Assembly (NCBI RefSeq): GCF_007859735.1
Contig: NZ_SIHI01000001.1
Location: 1,626,241 to 1,690,240 of the forward strand
Source: Thalassoglobus neptunius
Lineage (GTDB): Bacteria; Planctomycetota; Planctomycetia; Planctomycetales; Planctomycetaceae
DNA length: 64,000 nt
Direction of reading: 5' to 3'
Made by a program: the position numbers and the translations under genes. The notes beneath the pieces are model-generated. The model was given only the letters and a program-made list of their open reading frames with translations. It ran no database searches and was not told the DNA's origin. Shown piece after piece: positions 8,452-18,486 of the stretch (the first letter of the stretch is position 1; each line of letters starts with the position of its first letter).

Positions 8452-9809
8452 GTCGTGCAGAACAGATTTCTAAACAGCTGGAATTCACTCCGAAAGAGAT
8501 CGTCGCCAGACTCGATGAACATATTGTTGGTCAGGCGGACGCGAAACGAGCCGTTGCGATCGCTTTGCGCAATCGCTGGCGATGGAAACAGCTTCCCGAA
8601 GAGATTCGCAAGGAAGTCACGCCGAAGAACATCATGATGATCGGCCCGACTGGTGTCGGAAAAACGGAAATCACCCGGCGTCTGGCCCGCATCACGGGGG
8701 CTCCTTTCATCAAAGTGGAAGCAACCAAATACACCGAGGTCGGATACTACGGTCGGGATGTCGAGAGCATGATTCGCGATCTCGTGGAATCCGCGATTCA
8801 ACTCGTCAAGATCGACAAGCGCGAGAAGGTCCTGAAACGTGCTCAGGCCAATGTTGAGGAAAGAATTCTCGACCTCCTCGTCCCCACAGAACGAAACTGG
8901 CCGGAAGACCCGGATGCGGAAGCACGTCATCAGCGGACTCGGGAAAAGTTTCGGGAGATGCTCGCCGCCAAAGAGATGGAAGATCGCGAAATCGATATCC
9001 GGCTCGATCAGCGACAGTCACCCGTCCAGGTGTTCTCGAACCTCGGTGCAGAACAGATGGACGTCAACCTGCAGAACATGTTTGAGAAGATTATGCCGCG
9101 ACAACAGTCGCAGCGGCGTGTGACTGTCCGTGAGGCTCGCGACCTGTTGCTCGACCAGGAAGTTGAAGCGTTAATGGACCCGGACGCAATTCATGAAGAG
9201 GCCATCCGACTTGCTGAAGATTCGGGAATGGTTTTCATTGACGAAATCGACAAAGTCGCCGGCGGTTCGGAAGGATCGAAGAGTGCGGACGTCAGTCGCC
9301 AGGGCGTTCAAAGAGACTTGCTTCCCATTGTGGAAGGCACAACGGTTCAGACCCGTTACGGAAACGTCAAGACGGACAACATGCTCTTCATCGCGGCCGG
9401 TGCGTTTCATCGTGCACGACCGTCCGATCTCATGCCGGAGCTTCAGGGGCGATTCCCGATCCGTGTGGAACTGGAAGACCTGACCAAAGAGGACTTCCTG
9501 AGAATCCTCACTGAGCCAGCGAGTTCACTGACCCGACAGTACACCGCTCTACTTGAGGTCGAAGGAGTGAAGGTCAGCTTTCAAGAGGATGGGCTGAGCG
9601 CGCTGGCTGATCTTGCCTTTCAGATGAATCAGACGACCCAAAACATTGGAGCCCGTCGGCTGCATACTGTCCTCGAACGGCTGCTGGAAGATGTCAGCTT
9701 CGAAGCTCCGGACCTGAAAGGGCAGACGGTTGTTGTTGATCGTGAATACGTCAACGAACGCCTGGCTTCTGCGACGCAACTTGAAGACTTGAGCAAGTTC
9801 ATCCTGTAG
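8439..9809 (+). CDS. hslU: ATP-dependent protease ATPase subunit HslU (ClpY)
   Basis: AAA+ unfoldase that feeds substrates to HslV. The 456-residue protein has Walker A GPTGVGKTE, the HslU-specific EATKYTEVGYYGRDVESMIRDLVE segment containing the pore GYVG-like loop, a long intermediate I-domain (about residues 110-240), Walker B VFIDEIDK and sensor residues in the GAFHRARPSDLMPELQGRFPIRVE stretch. The C-terminal EDLSKFIL matches the conserved tail that inserts into HslV. The start is a GTG inside the end of hslV. Confidence 0.95.
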   Translation: MSELSRAEQISKQLEFTPKEIVARLDEHIVGQADAKRAVAIALRNRWRWKQLPEEIRKEVTPKNIMMIGPTGVGKTEITRRLARITGAPFIKVEATKYTEVGYYGRDVESMIRDLVESAIQLVKIDKREKVLKRAQANVEERILDLLVPTERNWPEDPDAEARHQRTREKFREMLAAKEMEDREIDIRLDQRQSPVQVFSNLGAEQMDVNLQNMFEKIMPRQQSQRRVTVREARDLLLDQEVEALMDPDAIHEEAIRLAEDSGMVFIDEIDKVAGGSEGSKSADVSRQGVQRDLLPIVEGTTVQTRYGNVKTDNMLFIAAGAFHRARPSDLMPELQGRFPIRVELEDLTKEDFLRILTEPASSLTRQYTALLEVEGVKVSFQEDGLSALADLAFQMNQTTQNIGARRLHTVLERLLEDVSFEAPDLKGQTVVVDREYVNERLASATQLEDLSKFIL

Positions 9810-9850
9810 TCCTCTTTCACGGAGGCTCTGCACCTGCTTGACGAATTTTC

Positions 9851-9901
9851 GTCTCGCGAGTGCTCTCGTTTCGCGAGTGTTCTCGATTAGTGAGTGCAGA
9901 G
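9851..9901 (+). repeat. Three tandem 17-bp repeats downstream of hslU
   Basis: CGTCTCGCGAGTGCTCT, CGTTTCGCGAGTGTTCT and the weaker CGATTAGTGAGTGCAGA follow head to tail. They lie in the otherwise apparently non-coding 9810-10234 gap. No gene or terminator with a T-run is evident in the rest of that gap. Confidence 0.5.
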
Positions 9902-10234
9902 TCTGCTCGATTGAACTCTGAGAACGGTCTCAAGATGAGGTCGCAATCGCTGTGCGATCTTGTTTCAGACATTCATTCATCATGCCCGTTCGAACATCTG
10001 AGACCGTCCATTTTGCCTTTCACTCTTGAATTCTCAGGACTCGAAAGACATTCTGAAGATGGTGTTTTCATCCTGAGTGAATGTGTTGCCGAAGAATCGC
10101 TGCGGCCACAACGTTGCAGCGAGAACTGACATTTCGTCCGCAAGCTGTTTGTGACTCAACGGGTCGATTGAAAAATTCTGCATGGAAACAGTTTGGGATC
10201 ACGTCGAAAACGTCTGAAAACCGAAGGGCAGAAA

Positions 10235-10507
10235 ATGATGGCAGACCAGAATCCCGAGTCGTCCGATCCATCGAACGCACATCCTGATCCCCCGAAACAA
10301 CAGGCCAGCGGTCAAGATCAGGCGTCAGAATTAACTCGGCGTGACTTCATAAAATACACGACATTGAGTTCAGCTGCTGCTGCCGGGCTGTACGGGCTGA
10401 CACTCAAAACGGATGCGATCGACCAGCCAGTCGAGACCGACATTCGATTTCAAGAGTCGGGTGTCGGGAACCATATCCCCTACACGTACAACGATGTGGC
10501 CCCATAA
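10235..10507 (+). CDS. Tat-signal miniprotein of unknown function
   Basis: A 90-residue protein with a twin-arginine motif, TRRDFIKYTTLSSAAAAGLYGLTL, preceded by an unusually long polar, Gln/Pro/Ser-rich N-region of about 35 residues. Only about 35 residues follow the hydrophobic core (mature part ends HIPYTYNDVAP), and there is no cofactor motif. It may be a Tat-anchored peptide, a fragment of a larger Tat substrate, or a small subunit. Start chosen at the double ATG 10235/10238 with the upstream GAAGGG. There is no operon partner; the downstream gene starts 194 bp away. Confidence 0.5.
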   Translation: MMADQNPESSDPSNAHPDPPKQQASGQDQASELTRRDFIKYTTLSSAAAAGLYGLTLKTDAIDQPVETDIRFQESGVGNHIPYTYNDVAP

Positions 10508-10700
10508 ACACGGCAAGGTTCGAGATCTCTCGAATTGATTTGCACGAGACCCTTTTCACGGTTTCTCAGTTCTCGCGGAAACCTGTTTCGCTTGCTGAAA
10601 ACCGCGTTCGCACGTTTCGCTGGGCTGTCTCTCAAACTCAGTTCGCTTCTCTCCCGTCATCTGGTGTTGCTCCTTTTCTAATCTGAGATGATCGCACGTC

Positions 10701-12503
10701 GTGGCAATTTCAAAAGTACTTCTCGTTGCTGGCTCTGCAAATTTTTCGACGCGTGAAGTTTGGGAAGGCTACCGAATCGCGCTGTCGTATCAGGGAATCG
10801 AAGTCATTCCCTATCCGACATTTTCGTTGTTGAAAGTTCTCAGCCCGGACGGGGTCTGTTCGGATCTGATCGGAACAGCTTTGGACTGCGATCAGCAAAT
10901 TGATTGCGTTGTATTCATCGACGGCTTGTATTTTCGAGGAAAGAGAGCCCGCGTCCCGCGATCAATCCTCGCGGCCGGAACTCCGACGGTTCTCATTGCG
11001 ACCGACGATCCCTACGAAGAGATTCCTCAGGCGGAACTGATCTATCGAGTTCGCTTTTCGAACGAACTGACATGTGCGGGCGACGGCGTCCAATACCTTC
11101 CAACAGCATCACTGGAATTTCCGGAACTGCCTCGTCTTGAGAACCCGAAGTATGCCCTTTCGTTCGTCGGGACCGTCTTCGAAGACCGTGTCCCGTTCTT
11201 GGTTCACTTCGCGGAGCATTGTGAGCAACAACGGCTCCCCTTTCTGATAGCTGGCAAGTTCGTGGCTGGCTACGACGAACTTTCGAAGTTTCAAATGGCA
11301 ACTCTTCGACCGGGAACCATTGGCTTCGCCGAAAAGTGCGAAATCTACGCCAACTCGAAAGTGGTGTTGAACCTGTTTCGAGGGTCAGAAACAGCACAAT
11401 CCCCAAATCCCCGAGTGTTCGAAGTGACCGCGTTTGGACACGCAGCCCTATTGAGCGGGCCAAAGAGAAGCGAAGTCCGTTCGATCTTTGGAGAGAGCGT
11501 CGCTGAATTCGAAACTCCGGACAAAGGAATCCGCCTCTTCGACACACTTGTGACGGATTCTGAGACGAGAATCTCGAACGTTGTTCGCGCGAAAGAGATC
11601 ACCACTTCAGGCCACTTGTACGTCGATCGCGCAGCACAGCTGATCAAAAATTTGAGAGAGCAACTTGCGGATGCTCGAGTCGCCGAAACAAATGAGCACC
11701 GGCTCGCCTGGATTATCGGGAGCGGGCGAACGGGCTCCACATGGCTCGCTGAAATGCTGGGAGATTTGCCCGGGATTCGCCGATGGCACGAGCCGTACTT
11801 CGGCCGATTTCTGAAACACGTGCAAGACAGGCCCGAAGAACTCGACCGAAACGCCTCTTTCTTCTCTCGCAAGTATCTGCGTACCTGGCTCGACGGGCTG
11901 CGAAAACTCTTCTATGGGATGGTTCAGGACCGCTATCCCGATTTCGGCCGTCATGCTCTCGTCGTCAAGGAAGTGAATACCCCCGAATTATTCGGATGGA
12001 TTCACTCGCTCTTCCCGACAGGTCAACTGATTTACCTCGTCCGCGATCCCTTCGACACTCTCGACTCTTACTTTGATATGCAAAAGCCCGGTAGCTGGAA
12101 CTCCCACTTCGGCGACGGCGATGATCCGCTCACGGAAGCCAATGTTCGACGGACAGCGTCACACATTCGAAATGCGATGGAAGCGGCAGCCTCAGCTTAC
12201 GATCGATTCCCCAGCACGCAACGACTTCGTCTTTCGTATGAAGAGCTGTTGGCCGCTCCCGTTCAATCGCTGCAGAAGTGTTGCGAATTGCTCTCTGTAG
12301 AACGGACAGATTCGGAGATTGAAGAAGTCGTCAAGAAGCACGACTTTCAGAATTACTCCAAGACCGGCAAACTTCAATTTCGCCGCTCAGGTCGATCCGG
12401 AGTCTGGAGAAATTCCGAGAACTTTCGGGATCCAAAAGTTCTCGGAATCGCTGACGAAATCCTCGGCCCGATTCGTCGCATCCATGGCTATGAAGATCAG
12501 TAA
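10701..12503 (+). CDS. CgeB-like glycosyltransferase fused to a sulfotransferase
   Basis: A 600-residue two-domain cytoplasmic enzyme. Residues ~1-310 resemble the CgeB/YkvP (DUF3880-related) glycosyltransferase family: a Rossmann-like N lobe (VLLVAGSANFSTREVWEGYR), then YANSKVVLNLFRGSETAQSPNPRVFEVTAFGHAALLSG, the nucleotide-sugar-side motif with NPRVFEVTA. Residues ~335-600 are a PAPS-dependent sulfotransferase: the 5'-phosphosulfate loop is GSGRTGSTWLAEML, and the 3'-phosphate-binding segment is LIYLVRDPFDTLDS, with a late RLSYEELLAAP. The combination suggests one protein that glycosylates and sulfates the same glycan or surface acceptor. Start GTG 10701; the ribosome-binding site is weak. 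No partner genes adjoin it. Confidence 0.75.
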   Translation: MAISKVLLVAGSANFSTREVWEGYRIALSYQGIEVIPYPTFSLLKVLSPDGVCSDLIGTALDCDQQIDCVVFIDGLYFRGKRARVPRSILAAGTPTVLIATDDPYEEIPQAELIYRVRFSNELTCAGDGVQYLPTASLEFPELPRLENPKYALSFVGTVFEDRVPFLVHFAEHCEQQRLPFLIAGKFVAGYDELSKFQMATLRPGTIGFAEKCEIYANSKVVLNLFRGSETAQSPNPRVFEVTAFGHAALLSGPKRSEVRSIFGESVAEFETPDKGIRLFDTLVTDSETRISNVVRAKEITTSGHLYVDRAAQLIKNLREQLADARVAETNEHRLAWIIGSGRTGSTWLAEMLGDLPGIRRWHEPYFGRFLKHVQDRPEELDRNASFFSRKYLRTWLDGLRKLFYGMVQDRYPDFGRHALVVKEVNTPELFGWIHSLFPTGQLIYLVRDPFDTLDSYFDMQKPGSWNSHFGDGDDPLTEANVRRTASHIRNAMEAAASAYDRFPSTQRLRLSYEELLAAPVQSLQKCCELLSVERTDSEIEEVVKKHDFQNYSKTGKLQFRRSGRSGVWRNSENFRDPKVLGIADEILGPIRRIHGYEDQ

Positions 12504-12529
12504 AACCTCTTTGATATCCAAACAGGTTG

Positions 12530-12555
12530 CTGTCTTCTGTGCACTCGCTTGAAGT
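12530..12555 (-). repeat. Partial copy of the dispersed intergenic repeat
   Basis: Contains the box CTGTGCACTCGCTTGA (12537-12552), identical to 23594-23609, preceded by TTGCTGTCTT, a degraded form of the TTGCTCTTTC next to that box. The other half of the unit is missing. A similar box with one change is at 16136-16151. Confidence 0.45.
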
Positions 12556-12692
12556 TCTCAAGATGGTTTCCGTCCCGTGTGCTTATGCATCATCGCGGAA
12601 CCAGCTTCGAAGACCGCTCTCAGGATAGACAGTGTGCGACTCAAACAACGCTTGTACGTTTCGCACTCGTCACCCTTCAAAATCGAAGCCAG

Positions 12693-12938
12693 TCAGTCCA
12701 TGACCAAAATGTCATTTTGAACGGACACAACTCCCGGGACTTTCTGGGCGATCGTCTGAGCAATCTGTTTCAAGTAGTAGGAGCGTAACTTGCCTGACAA
12801 CGTGACTTGGTTCCCTCTTTCGATGCTGCAACTCACATCATCGAGTTGATGATAGCTCAGCTTTCCAAGAGACAATTTCACACGCGTAACGAGATCACCG
12901 GAGTTAATACAGTCAATATTGGCATTCACTTCACTCAC
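12693..12938 (-). CDS. BON-domain protein
   Basis: An 81-residue protein that is essentially a single BON (OsmY/nodulation) domain: an alternating helix-strand pattern with GNQVTLSGKLRSYYLKQIAQTIAQKVPGVVSVQNDILV, including the conserved VTLSG glycine and the closing GVVSVQN turn. BON domains bind phospholipid membranes or associate with envelope proteins. No signal peptide is present, so the domain either acts in the cytoplasm or depends on another protein. It starts with GTG at 12938. The 520-bp gap upstream (12939-13458) contains its promoter but I see no other gene or clear structure there. Confidence 0.65.
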   Translation of the reverse strand: MSEVNANIDCINSGDLVTRVKLSLGKLSYHQLDDVSCSIERGNQVTLSGKLRSYYLKQIAQTIAQKVPGVVSVQNDILVMD

Positions 12939-13458
12939 CCAAGACCCTGTTTCTGATGGGGGAAATGTTCGATGGCAGTTTGTGGAGTTGAGAGCGCCCT
13001 ACCATTGTTTTCGCCTTCGAATTAGCACGTCCCATGCCGACTTACTGATTTTGGGAAAAGTTCCGTTCTCTCGATCGCGTGTACGGACACATCCGAAGCG
13101 TGTTTCGGACCGTCCGTCGCGATGGACACTCCTGAACCTGCCTGAAAATTGCTGTCGTCGAGTCTCAGAATGGAGTTCTTGTAATTTCTTCAAGATCATG
13201 AAAATTGGATAAAGGTCTCCTCTTTTTTCTGACCGACCGCTTCGGAAACCGTTTGAAGAACGGGCGAGTGCGTTTCTCTCAGAAGTTTCTTGCTGGAAAA
13301 CTATGCACACAGGGTCACGGAATGATCAGACAAGAAGCCGACCTGTCCCCGACATCACCCGGAAGCAGCTGCAGGGAATCACTCTCGAAGACCGCGACAA
13401 AACGACGGAATCGCAGACCGGGTTGATGGTGCCTCTGTGAACCCGGAGCAAAGAATCT
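12939..13458. other. Intergenic gap with no recognised feature
   Basis: Between the kinase gene and the BON gene, both on the minus strand. Short open frames here have no recognisable protein content and no clear terminator is seen. Confidence 0.4.
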
Positions 13459-16062
13459 TCAGCGAGGGGCGACCGCTCCGATGAATCCCGCTCCGCGAAA
13501 GGGAGTTTTGACAGGGGACCGCAGATCGGGCTTTGACGGCTTCAGAAAGTTGTCGGACTCTCGATCAGTTGAGACAAACTCGAGATCGTCGACATTGAGG
13601 CGTCCCCCATCTTCGAAAATGTTCAACCATTCCGACGCGGTTTGGCTGGGACCTGTCGACCAGTTCAAACGCGTCGGCGGGCCATTTTTTCCGATGTCAG
13701 CAAGGGAGACATTCGGTGAACGGGTGGTCACTTCACCGTCAGGATTCTCGACGAACAGGTTCTGCACGAAACTCATCTCGGAGATTCGGTCGACCTGACT
13801 TGATTCGATCACGATTGCCCGAGCACATCGATAAAACGTGTTGTTGCAGATCAAAGCCCCCATAATGGCCCGCTCGCTGCCTGCAAAACGAATCGCGGTT
13901 TGAGCATTCTGGAAGATGCACCGCTCGACAATCAGATCTTCGAGGTCTTCGTTCAGCTGTATTCCGGAATCGAACTGCCCAAGAAATCGACACTGTCGAA
14001 TTTGAACATGACGTGTGCTGGAGAAGCTCGCTTCAATCGAGGATTCCGACGTGAACTGAATCGCAACCACCGGTTGTTGATCGGATTCGAACTGGCAATT
14101 CTCGCAAGTGACCGGTTGCTGCGCGAGACCACTCACTCCGAAACATTGAATTCCCCGTTGACCAATGTTTCGAATTGCGACGTTCCGGAATGTCGTTCCA
14201 GTTGAATAGCCTGAAATACTGATCGCACTGGGACAATTCGCAGCATCGAAGACAAGGTTCGAGACGGTGAGTCCCTCAACCGATTTCAAACTGAGAAGAG
14301 AAGAGTTCTTCCCGGTGATCACAGGTCGGTTCGACTCGTCGCCAGTGATTTCGAATCCTCGGGGAAATTGTCCCAAGCCGGAATTATCGATCGCCAGGTG
14401 TTCTTCGAAGGTCTGACCTGCGGCCAACTCGATTTTCTGAAAACGCGCCTTCGACGGGTCCTGTTCCAGCACGTACAGAAGGGCCGTTCGCACACTTCGG
14501 AAATTGCCCGAGGGACCAACTGTAATCGTGCTCCCAGCGATTGGAGAAAGCGGCTCAAGGGACTCTTCCGCCGGGTCCTCTTCGACAACTGGCGGCGAGG
14601 GAGGGCTGTTCGGCTCAGGCTCAGCGCCATCTCCGGAAAACATCAACCAGAGAGCGACCAGAACAATGAATCCACCGCCCCACATCCAGAATTGGCTGAT
14701 CGACTTGGTACGTCGTGATCGATGAGACGATTTTGACGACGACACTAAACTCGACGAACGTCGCGTGATCTTACTCGAATCGGCCGTGACATGGACGGTG
14801 CTGTCCGGTTCCTTGCCGCGTCTCCGGATCGTTGAATCTGACTTGCTGACCCCAGTGGGCGACTCCGTCATGACGTTGCTGTCGAGTCGCGACAGAAAAT
14901 CGACCAGCTCTTCGGGTGCATCATCGTTTCCGTCACCGCGATTGCTGCGAAGGAGCGACTCGACGGTCGGAGTTTCCAGCTGCGCGAATGAATCGCCGGA
15001 AGGCTCTTCTTCGTTCGTTTCGAGCCATGCAGAAAGTTCATCGGCCACAGCTTGAGCGGTTTGAACTCGTTTCTTTGGATCTTTGGCCATCATCCGCATG
15101 ATCAGATCGCTCAACTCAACCGGCACATCTTTTTTGATGCGATGAACTGGCTTCGGTGTTTTCGACTGATGAGCGAGAAGTCGCTGGGCCAATGTGCCTT
15201 CGTTGAAGGGAGGTCGACCCGCGAGCAAGAAATAGAACGTGCAGCCCAGTGCGTAGATGTCTGCCCGTGTATCGACGTTGTGGCTGTCAACGGCCTGTTC
15301 GGGAGCCAGATAATCCGCCGTTCCCAGCACCTTTTCGTCATTGGCGACGGTGAGTGAGAAATCCTCGTCCTTCCGAAAGGCTTTCGCGAGTCCGAGATCC
15401 ATCATCCGGACGACCCCTGCCCCATCGACGATGAAGTTTCCCGGTTTGATGTCACGATGGATGAGCCCCGCATCGTGTGCGTGCTGAAGCCCGAGCGCTG
15501 CCTGCCGGATGTAATCGGCAGCTGTGAGTGGTTCGAGTTGACCAAGAGCCCTGACGAGTTCAAAGAAATTGTGGCCCGGAATGAATTCCATGACCAGAAA
15601 GTGAATTTCTAGCTGTCCATCCACTTCGGAATCGATGTCGTAGGCCCGAACGATGTTGGGATGATCAAGGACTGCGACCGCCTGAGCTTCTCGATGAAAC
15701 CGTTCGAGATACGACGAATCCTGAACGAGTTTGTGTGGCAGAACTTTCAAAGCGACCTGCCGCTTCATGACGACATGTTCGGCGAGGTAAACCGTGCTCA
15801 TTCCTCCTTTTCCGAGGAGTGTGAGCAGTTTGTACTTGCCAAGAAAGAACCCTCGATGTTTGCCCTTCAGAAGTTTGGCAGCTTGCCAGGGGGTGATGAG
15901 TTCCTTCTCAATCAAGACGTTGGTCAGGTCTTCCGGGCCCGATCCGCCCTCTTGCTGACGGAAGTCATTGACGGCCTGAGTCAACACAGAAGCGTCAATC
16001 AGTCCGCTTCTTTTGAGTGTGACAATCAGAGATTCCAGTGGTGTTCCGGTTGTCGCATTCAT
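13459..16062 (-). CDS. Membrane Ser/Thr protein kinase with extracytoplasmic beta-helix-like domain
   Basis: An 867-residue PknB-type receptor kinase. After a ~75-residue N-terminal helical module, the kinase domain (about 75-345) has the Gly loop LGKGGMSTVYLAEH, VALKVLP lysine, catalytic loop HRDIKPGNF, metal-binding DLG in place of DFG (frequent in planctomycete kinases) and APEQA. A linker with many Ser/Arg leads to one membrane segment (FWMWGGGFIVLVALWLMF, ~455). The outer ~370 residues begin with a TITVGPSGNFRSVRTALLYVLE pectin-lyase-fold opening and continue with repeated right-handed beta-helix rungs (VEGLTVSNLVFDAANCPSAISISG and so on). The outer part probably binds a polysaccharide or cell-surface ligand and signals through the kinase; the ligand is unknown. 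Confidence 0.85.
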   Translation of the reverse strand: MNATTGTPLESLIVTLKRSGLIDASVLTQAVNDFRQQEGGSGPEDLTNVLIEKELITPWQAAKLLKGKHRGFFLGKYKLLTLLGKGGMSTVYLAEHVVMKRQVALKVLPHKLVQDSSYLERFHREAQAVAVLDHPNIVRAYDIDSEVDGQLEIHFLVMEFIPGHNFFELVRALGQLEPLTAADYIRQAALGLQHAHDAGLIHRDIKPGNFIVDGAGVVRMMDLGLAKAFRKDEDFSLTVANDEKVLGTADYLAPEQAVDSHNVDTRADIYALGCTFYFLLAGRPPFNEGTLAQRLLAHQSKTPKPVHRIKKDVPVELSDLIMRMMAKDPKKRVQTAQAVADELSAWLETNEEEPSGDSFAQLETPTVESLLRSNRGDGNDDAPEELVDFLSRLDSNVMTESPTGVSKSDSTIRRRGKEPDSTVHVTADSSKITRRSSSLVSSSKSSHRSRRTKSISQFWMWGGGFIVLVALWLMFSGDGAEPEPNSPPSPPVVEEDPAEESLEPLSPIAGSTITVGPSGNFRSVRTALLYVLEQDPSKARFQKIELAAGQTFEEHLAIDNSGLGQFPRGFEITGDESNRPVITGKNSSLLSLKSVEGLTVSNLVFDAANCPSAISISGYSTGTTFRNVAIRNIGQRGIQCFGVSGLAQQPVTCENCQFESDQQPVVAIQFTSESSIEASFSSTRHVQIRQCRFLGQFDSGIQLNEDLEDLIVERCIFQNAQTAIRFAGSERAIMGALICNNTFYRCARAIVIESSQVDRISEMSFVQNLFVENPDGEVTTRSPNVSLADIGKNGPPTRLNWSTGPSQTASEWLNIFEDGGRLNVDDLEFVSTDRESDNFLKPSKPDLRSPVKTPFRGAGFIGAVAPR

Positions 16063-16668
16063 TTCTGATCGATGCTGAAAACGTCAATGTTCACGATATT
16101 GAGACTGGAAACTCTCTCGAGAGCAAAGTTCCTACCTGTGCACTCGATTGACCTGCTTCACATGATTGTCGTCCTGATCGTTCGTGTGAGTTGGCGAAGA
16201 CCACCCCAAAAAATATTCGAATTCCTGAATTCGCTGCATGATCGGACCGAACCGGATGACTCCGAAAGGGTCCAATGGAGCTATTACAGGAAAATGCTGC
16301 TCATTGAGGATAAACTTGACAATGAGTCGATGTACAGCGTACTTCGACGTGCAATTTGAAGTTCTCGTTTTGGCGTAAACTTTTTGCTGCTGGCCAATTG
16401 TGTCAGCCGCAATCGCGACGCCCGGGAGCCTCAGGTCGGATACGGCACGACGGATTGGACGAGCACCCCACAATCCCATCGGCAAAAACTGTTGTAACAT
16501 TCGATCGTTTGTGTCACGCATTGAATGACTGCCACGATTTCGGGAAACTGCTGTCTGATTTTTCTCGTCGTCGGAATTGGATTTCGTTACACTTACTATT
16601 CAGTGGTGATTAGGGAAATTGCCCCGCACCACCATATCTTTACACGCAAATCAGCAGAAGGCATCGTT
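16063..16668. other. Divergent promoter region between kinase and ilvB
   Basis: A 600-bp gap between divergent genes. A box CTGTGCACTCGATTGA at 16136-16151 is a one-mismatch copy of the repeat box at 23594. TTGACA at 16316-16321 is the best -35-like hexamer toward ilvB, but its -10 partner is poor. The frame upstream of ilvB is open from 16525 without stops, which appears to be chance. Confidence 0.4.
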
Positions 16669-18486
16669 GTGTCGACAGTCGCGGAACCGAAAACTGAAAA
16701 GAGTGCCCTCACCGGAGCCGAAATTCTCGTTGAAGCGTTGATCCATCAGGGAGCTCAAAGCGTCTTCGCCTATCCCGGTGGGGCCAGCATGCCTCTGCAT
16801 CAGGCATTGCGAAAACATCGCGATCAAATTCGCACCATCCTGCCGCGACATGAGCAGGGCGGCGGATTCGCAGCTCAAGGTGTCTCACGCACCAGCGACG
16901 AAGTCGGAATCTGCATGGCCACAAGTGGCCCGGGAGCCACGAACCTCGTCACAGCCATTGCCGATGCGAAGATGGACAGCGTTCCCATGCTGGCCATCAC
17001 CGGACAGGTTCCTCAGAAAGTCATCGGAACGGATGCGTTTCAGGAAACTCCAATTGTCGAAATCGCCCGGGCTGTGACCAAGCATTACTACATGATCACA
17101 GCAGAAGATCCGGATGATGAAGCCTCTGTTCAGGAAGCGCTTCGAAGCATTCCGCGGATCGTCAAGGAAGCCTACTTCGTCGCGAAAACTGGTCGCCCCG
17201 GCCCGGTTTTGATCGATTTCCCGAAGAACATTCAACTGTCCAAGGCAGACGGCGAGATCGATTTCGACCCTCCGATGTATCTTCCCGGCTATCATCCGGA
17301 GCGTCGTCAGGTTGCTCCAGAACAAATCAATCAGGTGATCGCAGCGATCCGTCGTTCGAAACGCCCTGTCTTGTACGTGGGTGGCGGATGTATCAACTCT
17401 GATGCAGCAGCAGAACTGACAGCTTTCGCGAAGAAAGCGAACATCCCAGTGACCATGACCTGCATGGGTCTCGGATCATTTCCGGGTGACGATCCGCAGT
17501 CTCTTCACATGCTAGGGATGCACGGAACGGTTTATTCCAACTTCGCTGTGAACGAAGCCGACCTCCTGCTGGCATTCGGCGTTCGATTCGACGATCGCGT
17601 GACCGGCAAACTCGAAGAATTCGCGAAGCATGGAAAAATCATCCATGTCGATATCGATCCTTCCGAGATGAACAAGAACAAGGAAGCTCATTTCCCAATC
17701 GTCGCTGACTTGAAGCTGTTCCTCGAACACCTCAATCGCGAGTTCACCGATCAAGACGTCCCGCAAACCGATGACTGGTGGAAGCAAATCAACGAGTGGA
17801 AAGAAAAGTATCCGCTCAAGTACGCCGATGCTGGCGACCTGATTTTGCCTCAATACGCGATTGATGAACTTTGGCGGCAAACGATTGAGCGAGACCCGTA
17901 CATCTGCGTCGGGGTTGGACAGCATCAGATGTTTGCAGCCCAGTTCTACAAGTTCCGCAAGCCAAAACACTGGCTCTCCAGTTCTGGACTCGGAACCATG
18001 GGATTCGGACTGCCAACGGCAATGGGTGTTCAGGCAGCCCATCCAGATTCTCTCGTCGTCGATATCGATGGCGACGGATCGATTCTGATGAACATTCAGG
18101 AACTGGCAACGCTCAACTGTGAAAAACTTCCCGTCAAAATCCTGTTGCTCAACAACCAGCACCTGGGAATGGTCGTTCAGTGGGAAGACCGATTCATGGA
18201 CGGTCGTCGGGCCCATACGTACCTCGGCCCCGTTGATCATCCGGAAGCCCTTGGTGAAGGAAGTGGCGGTCACTACGAAGAAACCTATCCAAACTTCGTG
18301 CAGATGGCGGAGAGCTTCGGAATCAAATCGAAGCAAGTCCGCAGCAAAGCCGAATTCCCAGCCGCTCTGAAAGAGATGCTGGACTCGGACTCACCATATC
18401 TGCTCGACGTGATTTGCCCTTATCAAGAACATGTGTTGCCAATGATCCCCGCTGGCGGAACCGCTCGCGACATCATCACTGAGTAA
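16669..18486 (+). CDS. ilvB: Acetolactate synthase large (catalytic) subunit
   Basis: ThDP-dependent enzyme that condenses pyruvate with pyruvate or 2-oxobutyrate, the first committed step of valine, leucine and isoleucine synthesis. The catalytic Glu lies in [12 protein letters not shown], followed by [12 protein letters not shown] and AITGQVP. The ThDP/Mg motif is [15 protein letters not shown]. The C-terminal [17 protein letters not shown] and [14 protein letters not shown] are close to the plant/cyanobacterial AHAS branch. I choose GTG 16669 (605 residues) because AGAAGG lies 7 bp upstream; the longer in-frame extension to 16525 is hydrophobic and non-homologous. No ilvN regulatory subunit follows, which is unusual. 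Confidence 0.93.
   Translation: MSTVAEPKTEKSALTGAEILVEALIHQGAQSVFAYPGGASMPLHQALRKHRDQIRTILPRHEQGGGFAAQGVSRTSDEVGICMATSGPGATNLVTAIADAKMDSVPMLAITGQVPQKVIGTDAFQETPIVEIARAVTKHYYMITAEDPDDEASVQEALRSIPRIVKEAYFVAKTGRPGPVLIDFPKNIQLSKADGEIDFDPPMYLPGYHPERRQVAPEQINQVIAAIRRSKRPVLYVGGGCINSDAAAELTAFAKKANIPVTMTCMGLGSFPGDDPQSLHMLGMHGTVYSNFAVNEADLLLAFGVRFDDRVTGKLEEFAKHGKIIHVDIDPSEMNKNKEAHFPIVADLKLFLEHLNREFTDQDVPQTDDWWKQINEWKEKYPLKYADAGDLILPQYAIDELWRQTIERDPYICVGVGQHQMFAAQFYKFRKPKHWLSSSGLGTMGFGLPTAMGVQAAHPDSLVVDIDGDGSILMNIQELATLNCEKLPVKILLLNNQHLGMVVQWEDRFMDGRRAHTYLGPVDHPEALGEGSGGHYEETYPNFVQMAESFGIKSKQVRSKAEFPAALKEMLDSDSPYLLDVICPYQEHVLPMIPAGGTARDIITE

Noticed and set aside
12939..13458. Open frames between the BON and kinase genes (e.g. 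12999-13310 minus)
   Set aside because: No recognisable protein content, unusual Arg/Ser composition and no ribosome-binding site.
16525..16668. N-terminal hydrophobic extension of ilvB containing LIFLVVGI, suggestive of a branched-chain leader peptide
   Set aside because: It is in frame with ilvB without a stop, has no ribosome-binding site, and the GTG at 16669 has one.
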